A stretch of 12,534 bases of DNA from Larix sibirica (taxonomy: Eukaryota > Streptophyta > Pinopsida > Pinales > Pinaceae), in the NCBI GenBank assembly GCA_004151065.3, contig NWUY0300042917.1, forward strand, positions 38,891 through 51,424, read 5' to 3'. Numbering within the stretch: position 1 is the stretch's first letter; each line of letters starts with the position of its first letter. Below, piece by piece: positions 8,233-12,534 of the stretch. The position numbers were made by a program, and so were the translations under genes. The notes under the pieces are model-generated. The model had not been told where the DNA came from, ran no database searches, and saw only the letters and a list, made by a program, of their open reading frames with translations.

Positions 8233-8645
8233 TCACAACCTTGCCTTGATGACATTTGTTTCTTGAGTGGTGTGGGAAGCAAAATGTAGTGACTTGAGAA
8301 GTTGGTTGTTCTTTCTTTGACTCTTGAACCTGTTGTTCCTTTGGGCCATGTAGCTCCTTAACTTCTTCTTCCTTTCTATCTTCTTCTTGTGGCTTTCCTT
8401 CATGTACTTGTATAGCTTCTTCTTATGATTCAACCTTGGAATCATCATCCAATGTGGTAGTACAGACTTCAATTATTTCACCTATGATGATGTCTTCATG
8501 TACCACATTGGGCCCTTCTTGATTAGTAAGAGAAATATACCACACTGTTGTTTTCTTTTACTTATAACAAAGTTGCATAAACTTCTTTTTCACATCAATA
8601 TTAATCATACCAATTGAGTCCATCCAAGGATATCCCAAAACAATT
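8230..8645 (-). pseudogene. Ty3/gypsy-type protease C-terminal part and charged tail, 3' portion of a split gene
   Basis: The minus strand from 8645 reads I-V-LGYPWMDS (motif at 8638-8615), then GMINIDVKKKFMQLCYK, the flap-to-C-terminus end of a retropepsin-like domain (family pattern ILG.PWL...). It continues with SLTNQEGPNVVHEDIIIGE and a strongly charged Glu/Lys/Gln-rich tail (KPQEEDRKEEEVKEL) to about 8230. In-frame stops are at 8560-8558 and 8425-8423 only. The N-terminal half of the same domain is on the far side of the 2.48-kb insertion, ending at 11123. The two halves rejoin in the same frame when the insertion and one copy of the short duplication are removed. No reverse transcriptase follows; the element stops against the copia integrase. 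Confidence 0.7.
8640..8645. repeat. Left copy of the target-site duplication
   Basis: acaatt here is repeated at 11123-11128 on the other side of the inserted block. Keeping only one copy restores a continuous reading frame across the gypsy protease on the minus strand. The true duplication is likely five of these six bases, unless the alternative attga register applies. Confidence 0.6.
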
Positions 8646-11122
8646 GATGACCCCTAGTTTTGATCATTTTTAAACTCATTTCGGGCTTAATTTTTGTCAT
8701 ACCAATTGTTTTATGAAAGGTTATATTAAGATTATTTTCCGTTTTGGGGTGTATTTGAGATTTTTAAGGTAATTCTTATTTAGAGGTGTAATTTATGATT
8801 AAACTTGTTAATTTCATCTTATTTTTATTTAATTTCTAATGTTTCTCAAGTCATCACTATCAATTGTATCTTGTCCTAGTCATTTTCACTTCAAATTTAA
8901 ATTCTGCATTTCTGGCACCTGTTTCGGCACTCAATCTGGCATTGCTGCGAAAGGGGAATCGATGGTTATCATATGTGTAGGTCTCCATTGCCAAATCTAC
9001 CACATGGGTTTTGTTCATCGGTGATCCTAGATGGTGTGGTGTCCATTGCAATTTACCCAGGTCATCACAAAGCATCCCAAAATCGTTGCAAATCATCTTC
9101 AAGTGTTAGGTTTAGAAAAGGGGCAGCGTGGCCACATCTCTTTCCAGATTCAAAATTTCATCGTGAAAATCTTATCTACAAGTTGTACTCATACACATAT
9201 GTCATGAGGACTAGCTTGGAAGTCTGATTCGTTGATATTGAATAGGGGATGTTATCAATTGTTTCTATTTTTGTTTGAACTCATGAAGCTATGAGAGATC
9301 GAATCTTGGATTCAATGTTTCGCCTATGCCTTGTGTAAACATTATAAAAGCTCAAAGATTGGTAATTGATAGGGTGTGTTAGAAATTAGAGTATGGACAT
9401 CAATCTGATATTACTGTAAATCGATTTTTATCCAATGAAGAGTCAAGTTTCTGGAAATAAGATTCTGTGTATAGTTTTTTTATGTGATGGTGTTGTGAAA
9501 TCCTTGGGGACTGGACATCCTCTCGATCATGCTTTCATTCTCCTCTACAATTTTTAGATTGTATACAGGTACACAATTTGCTTATTGAATAGCTCAGTTT
9601 GTTTGTACACATTTTTCTCATTTGATTTGAATGTTGTTGTAGATTACACTTTGAAAATAGGTTTGATTTTCAGTTTTGTATAGACAAGATTTATTTTAGA
9701 TTGTGCATAGGGTTTAGTGTTTTCTTTCCCCAGAACCAACTTCTTCTCTTCAATGTTCCAACCATATGATCTATAATTTATGAAATCTAAGATCAAAGTA
9801 AAAGCAAAACTCAGGCATCCTTTGAAATACTTGTTAACTTGAATTGCCATTTGGTATGTAAACTTCTTCTAAACATAAACTCGATTTTTGTACCAAGTTT
9901 TTCCTTGAATGGTTCGATATTTTCTGTTGTAGGAGTTGATTCCATTTATGTTGTTGTTGCATAGTTAGATTTCTAGTGAAATAGGTTATTTTCCTTTGTC
10001 AAGCTAGCCGTAGTTAATTAAATTTAGAATCATGGGAAAATCTTGCTTTGTTTGTGAATTGAAACTCTACACTTAGTAGTTTAGAATGCATTTGATCCTT
10101 TGAATGATAGTGTCTAGTCTTTTATAAACAGTAAAAGGTAGTCTTAGTCTTTCTCGTGGTTTTCTGATATCTTGTATCCATTGCAGATTTCATTTAGTTG
10201 ATTGTCAACATATTTCTAGCATAAGGATAGATAGGATAGATACTTTGTCTTTAATGGTTGAATGCTTTTGAATTGTTAGGAACTTAGTTACTTAATTTGT
10301 TTATGGGTTTGATTTCATAGAGTGTTCTGTTCCAACTTTTTTTCCTTAGGAATCAAATGTTCTTTATAATTTAGTTGACATATTTTACATTTTGTTCTCC
10401 GCTTATACCATCTTTGAAACATACTTAGATTGCATTTAGTTACTCATACAAAAATAAATTAAAACACTGCATTAGATTTTACTTGTTCATAGAATTCAGA
10501 ATTGTAATTATAGGTACCATAGTAAAAACATTGATCTTTACTTATGTAGCAAGCCTCCATAGAATTATAGATCATTGAGTCAAAATAAACATTTCTATTT
10601 CATATTATAAACTTGACTATATAAACCTTCAACTTAATGAGACTTTGAAACTTGAAAGGCATACTACAGATTTTTAACTCATAAATCTTTAATTTTTAGA
10701 TTAGAAGATAGAATCTAGCTTGAATTAGATAGAAGATTTCCTTTAGAAAACATTATACTAGTTTAGTTCTTTATTGTGCATTCCTATAGCTTAGTTTTTA
10801 GCTAAATATTAGTTTGATTTGGCTTTCTATAGTTTACATTTTTCGCATTTTGAATTTTCGCACTTAGATTTCATTTATGTATTTTTAACTTCTTGCACTT
10901 TAGATTTTTCGGTAGCTCCAGTCATTGACAGATAAATTAATGACCTAACTCATGAGATATAGTCACTCCGTGATGAGTTTCTTCCTAAGGTGTTGAGCTT
11001 GTTTGTTTTGTTGATTACATATAGGTGTGTTGTCAGCTTTAGAATAAGTTAGATTAGGCTAGTTTAGGCTTCAGTCCTGCACATACAGTGCCGACACCTC
11101 TAAGCTTACGATCCCCAGATTG
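8645..11122 (+). mobile_element. Nested LTR-type insertion (possible solo LTR, ~2.48 kb) in the gypsy protease gene
   Basis: This block splits a gypsy protease reading frame. The 6-mer acaatt occurs at both edges (8640-8645 and 11123-11128), as a target-site duplication would. An overlapping alternative is attga at 8643-8647 and 11119-11123, which would place the left end at TGACCCC (8648) and the right end close to CCCCA (11117). The ends are thus certain only to within a few bases. There are no gene-like frames inside. A TATAAAAG box (9343-9350) and the TTTTCGCATTTTGAATTTTC / CACTTTAGATTTTTCG text near the right end (about 10840-10912) resemble R-U5 sequences of large plant LTRs in plus orientation. 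A more G+C-rich block at 8905-9240 would be U3. No repeat of its start is seen inside, so a solo LTR is more likely than a complete element. Confidence 0.6.
9343..9350 (+). promoter_or_regulatory. TATA box of the nested LTR
   Basis: TATAAAAG lies about 700 bases into the inserted block and is followed by a T-rich, gene-free stretch. In an LTR this would mark the U3/R boundary, with transcription starting about 30 bases downstream. The match to the plant TATA consensus is good, but function is inferred. Confidence 0.4.
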
Positions 11123-11128
11123 ACAATT
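11123..11128. repeat. Right copy of the target-site duplication
   Basis: acaatt matches 8640-8645. Host (gypsy) sequence resumes here, and the frame phase on this side equals the phase on the other side. Confidence 0.6.
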
Positions 11129-11399
11129 TAATTATCTAATTCTTAACATATATTTTTCTCGACAATAATATCCACATCATCGATATTTAGAGCATAAAAA
11201 TATGAATGCAACACGTATTTATCCATGATAATCTTCAAATCTTTGAAAATTTGAATGTTTTCACCATTGACATGTGTGCTTTGAATATGCTTTGTGGGAA
11301 TTTGCAATTTTTTTCCAAATTGATATTGATGAGATTATACTTGCTAGTAGGGTTTATAGAAATAATAATAATTTCCTACTTAATACATCCATAAACATG
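11123..11399 (-). pseudogene. Ty3/gypsy-type protease-like N-terminal part (5' portion of a split gene)
   Basis: Following gag without a gap, the minus strand gives LHVYGCIK, a stop, then EIIIISINPTSKYNLININ (about 11375-11319), equivalent to the ..VLIDSGAS.NLI.. start of retropepsins. The position of D-(S/T)-G reads N-P-T, so the catalytic Asp is absent. After a frameshift in a run of seven A (near 11312), the frame gives KKLQIPTKHIQSTHVNGEN, then IQIFKDLKIIMDKYVLHSYF and ALNIDDVDIIV (to 11161). Two stops follow before the insertion point at 11123. The C-terminal half with LGYPW is at 8645-8550. About a dozen residues between DVDII and LGYPW seem extra compared with retropepsins I know. Confidence 0.65.
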
Positions 11400-11690
11400 T
11401 AATGGAGAGTTTGTGCATGAAGATAAACTCTTAGTGCTTTCTTTATTATTTGTCACAAAATGAGACCACCTATCTAAAAATACCTTTTCAAATTCTTCAT
11501 CTAGAAGTTTTTTCATTTTGTCATGGTTAAGCAAATGCCACCATTTGGAGGCATCTTCTCTTAAGCCTATGAGTAACCATGTTCTCAACTTCTTTAGAAG
11601 TAATGTTTTTGTGTCTTTGATGTATTCTTCAATGCTAGGGCCATCCAATTTTCTCGTGAACAACATCATCCTTACTATAACTCCCAAAAA
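11400..11690 (-). pseudogene. gag: Ty3/gypsy gag capsid core
   Basis: The minus frame beginning at 11687 reads as a retrotransposon gag capsid domain (PF03732-like), which builds the virus-like particle. It has FTRKLDGPSIEEYIKDTK, then LRTWLLIGLREDASKWWHLL (A-S-K-W-W at 11552-11538, the usual hallmark A..W(W/Y)), then LLDEEFEKVFLDRWSHF, matching the W..F...F...F family pattern. It has no internal stop, a better state than its neighbours. The ATG at 11687 need not be the original start. No CCHC zinc knuckle lies between this core and the protease-like region, only ~20 residues (KESTKSLSSCTNSPL). Either the knuckle was deleted or the family lacks it. Confidence 0.75.
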
Positions 11691-11738
11691 TAGAACTAGG
11701 GTTTTGAAAAGAGTCGCTTAGTCTTCAAGGGAGTTCCT

Positions 11739-12118
11739 TTATGTGGCTAGGATTTTGAGGCAAAATAATTGCAAGGGATATAACACATTAAATATGGATC
11801 CGAAGCGTAGTAAATAATATATCAAATCAAACCCAACAAAATATATTATCCAATGACATTGGTTTGGTTGTAATCTGGGCACCTTGTCAAAATATATTTT
11901 CTCTACAAATGTTGTCATCATCATAGGAAAAAACCCTAAAAATGGATGATTTTAAATCAATGATAACTTCACTACTTGAACTTTGATTTGGACGTTTTTT
12001 TAATTAGGTTTCTTGGAGAGCGAAACTGAAATGTGCATTTATTTTCTTTAGATTCTACACATAAAATTTCATAAATCAAGTTAAATTTAGCTGTCCTTAA
12101 TTTTCCTCCAAATGTTTT
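11739..12118 (-). repeat. Dispersed repeat, copy B (minus orientation), in the leader of the gypsy element
   Basis: Read on the minus strand from 12118, it shows tttggaggaaaa, agctaaatttaacttg, gtgtagaatctaaag, a cctaattaaaaaaaacgtccaa block, tttttagggttttttcc, atattttgacaaggtgccc and attacaaccaaaccaatg (about 11875-11858) followed by tcattggat. These blocks appear in the same order in copies A and C. Translated, MMTTFVEKIYFDKV and RLQPNQCHWI match VVNIVEHIYFDRI and RLQPNQCHWI of copy A. It lies about 50 bases 5' of the gypsy gag start, so the repeat probably belongs to the element's untranslated leader. The shared peptide could reflect simple ancestry of the DNA and not a coding role. Confidence 0.7.
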
Positions 12119-12231
12119 TGAAGCAACAAATTTAAAATGATCAAAACCCCCTTAATATTTCTTGGAATCTTTATTTGACCAAAATTATGAAATTTACAAT
12201 CATTTTGCATCTACTAGAGTTGGCTTGATAG

Positions 12232-12510
12232 AAATCTGGTCACTCTATCAAAATATCTTAATTATGCAACTTTATCAAAATATATTAATTATGCAATACG
12301 CGCGGGTGTCACTTGAAAAACCCAAAAATAATAAATTTCAAATGGCCATATCTCTCTTGTCTAGACTCTAATTTGAGTGATTTTTTTTTAATTAAATTAT
12401 TACAGATAAAGGAACTTAGGTATGCAACTGTTTTCTTTATATTATGCATAGAAAGTTTTAGAAATCGAGCTAAATACCACCATCCTCTTTTTCCTCCAAA
12501 AACCTGCAAA
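12232..12510 (-). repeat. Dispersed repeat, copy C (minus orientation), tandem to copy B
   Basis: Copy C lies 360-390 bases from copy B in the same orientation. Anchors are tttcctcc at 12102 and 12490 (offset 388) and atctgg at 11873 and 12234 (offset 361). On the minus strand it reads tttggaggaaaaagagg, ggtatttagctcgattt, cctaagttcc, ctcaaattagagtctagac, a tttattatttttgggttttt block, and atattttgatagagtgaccag. It is closer to copy A in its tctagac/gagtctagg part and carries an extra local duplication at 12244-12297. Together B and C look like tandem subrepeats of a gypsy leader. Confidence 0.65.
12244..12297. repeat. 27-bp tandem duplication inside repeat copy C
   Basis: The units at 12244-12270 and 12271-12297 (tctatcaaaatatcttaat... 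and tttatcaaaatatattaat...) differ at three of 27 positions. Copies A and B have a single unit at this place, so the duplication is specific to copy C and fairly recent compared with the repeat itself. Confidence 0.8.
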
Positions 12511-12534
12511 AAAGAAAAAGAATCTCCAAATTTT

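Noticed and set aside
8233-8472. 79-codon minus ORF starting MKSVLPHWMM
   Set aside because: It is a shadow frame. The family-like reading (charged tail after LGYPWMDS) is in another minus-strand frame over the same bases.
8946-8957. gaaaggggaa-like purine run considered as a polypurine tract
   Set aside because: No LTR start follows it, and its position inside the nested block does not fit an element boundary.
8860-9227. Overlapping ORFs of 61-84 codons on both strands in the G+C-richer part of the nested block
   Set aside because: They overlap each other on both strands and carry no recognisable motif. The block behaves as LTR U3 sequence.
1-12534. tRNA, rRNA, CRISPR array or other structured RNA genes
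   Set aside because: No cloverleaf A/B box arrangement, rRNA core sequence or regularly spaced identical repeats were seen on either strand by eye. No computation was run.

Overview
The window looks like nuclear DNA of a land plant. It is AT-rich and poor in genes. Most of it is a graveyard of decayed LTR retrotransposons and one LINE fragment, with genes full of stop codons and nested insertions. The Ty1/copia and Ty3/gypsy remnants resemble families I associate with large plant genomes, and a gymnosperm is my best guess, but nothing here identifies the species. Nothing is prokaryotic: there are no operons, ribosome binding sites or CRISPR arrays.

Left edge (1-~1200). The only plausible host gene is on the minus strand. 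A reading frame open for 111 codons starts at 333 and runs off the window at base 1. Its N-terminus is rich in Ser, Thr, Val and Arg, like an organelle transit peptide. Upstream of it lie a 12-codon upstream ORF, a GA-rich leader with three 15-bp repeats, and a direct duplication with a 343-bp offset (about 566-1170).

Middle left (~1200-5190). An LTR-like promoter region lies at about 1380-1760. Then come about 1.7 kb with no recognisable content, a second LTR-like region (~3690-4105), and copy A of a dispersed repeat (4106-4400). A minus-strand LINE endonuclease fragment follows (4797-5042).

Centre (5189-8232). This is a plus-strand Ty1/copia element: candidate 5' LTR, primer-binding site, gag with zinc knuckle, protease, GAG-pre-integrase and integrase. 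It is broken by many stop codons, yet gag to mid-integrase stays in one reading frame. It ends abruptly inside the integrase C-terminal region. Reverse transcriptase, RNase H and the 3' LTR are absent.

Right (8230-12534). A minus-strand Ty3/gypsy-like element abuts the truncated copia element. Its gag core (~11690-11400) runs into a protease-like domain (11399-11123). That domain is interrupted by a ~2.48-kb LTR-like insertion (~8645-11122) and resumes in the same frame at 8645, followed by a charged tail to ~8230. A short duplicated sequence flanks the insertion, as expected of a target-site duplication. Repeat copies B and C lie on the 5' side of gag. They match copy A in inverted orientation, which suggests that the repeat belongs to the untranslated leader of this gypsy family.

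Order of events (inferred): copia inserted and decayed; the gypsy element came to lie against its truncated integrase; the LTR-type element then inserted into the gypsy protease gene. No functional multi-gene system was found.
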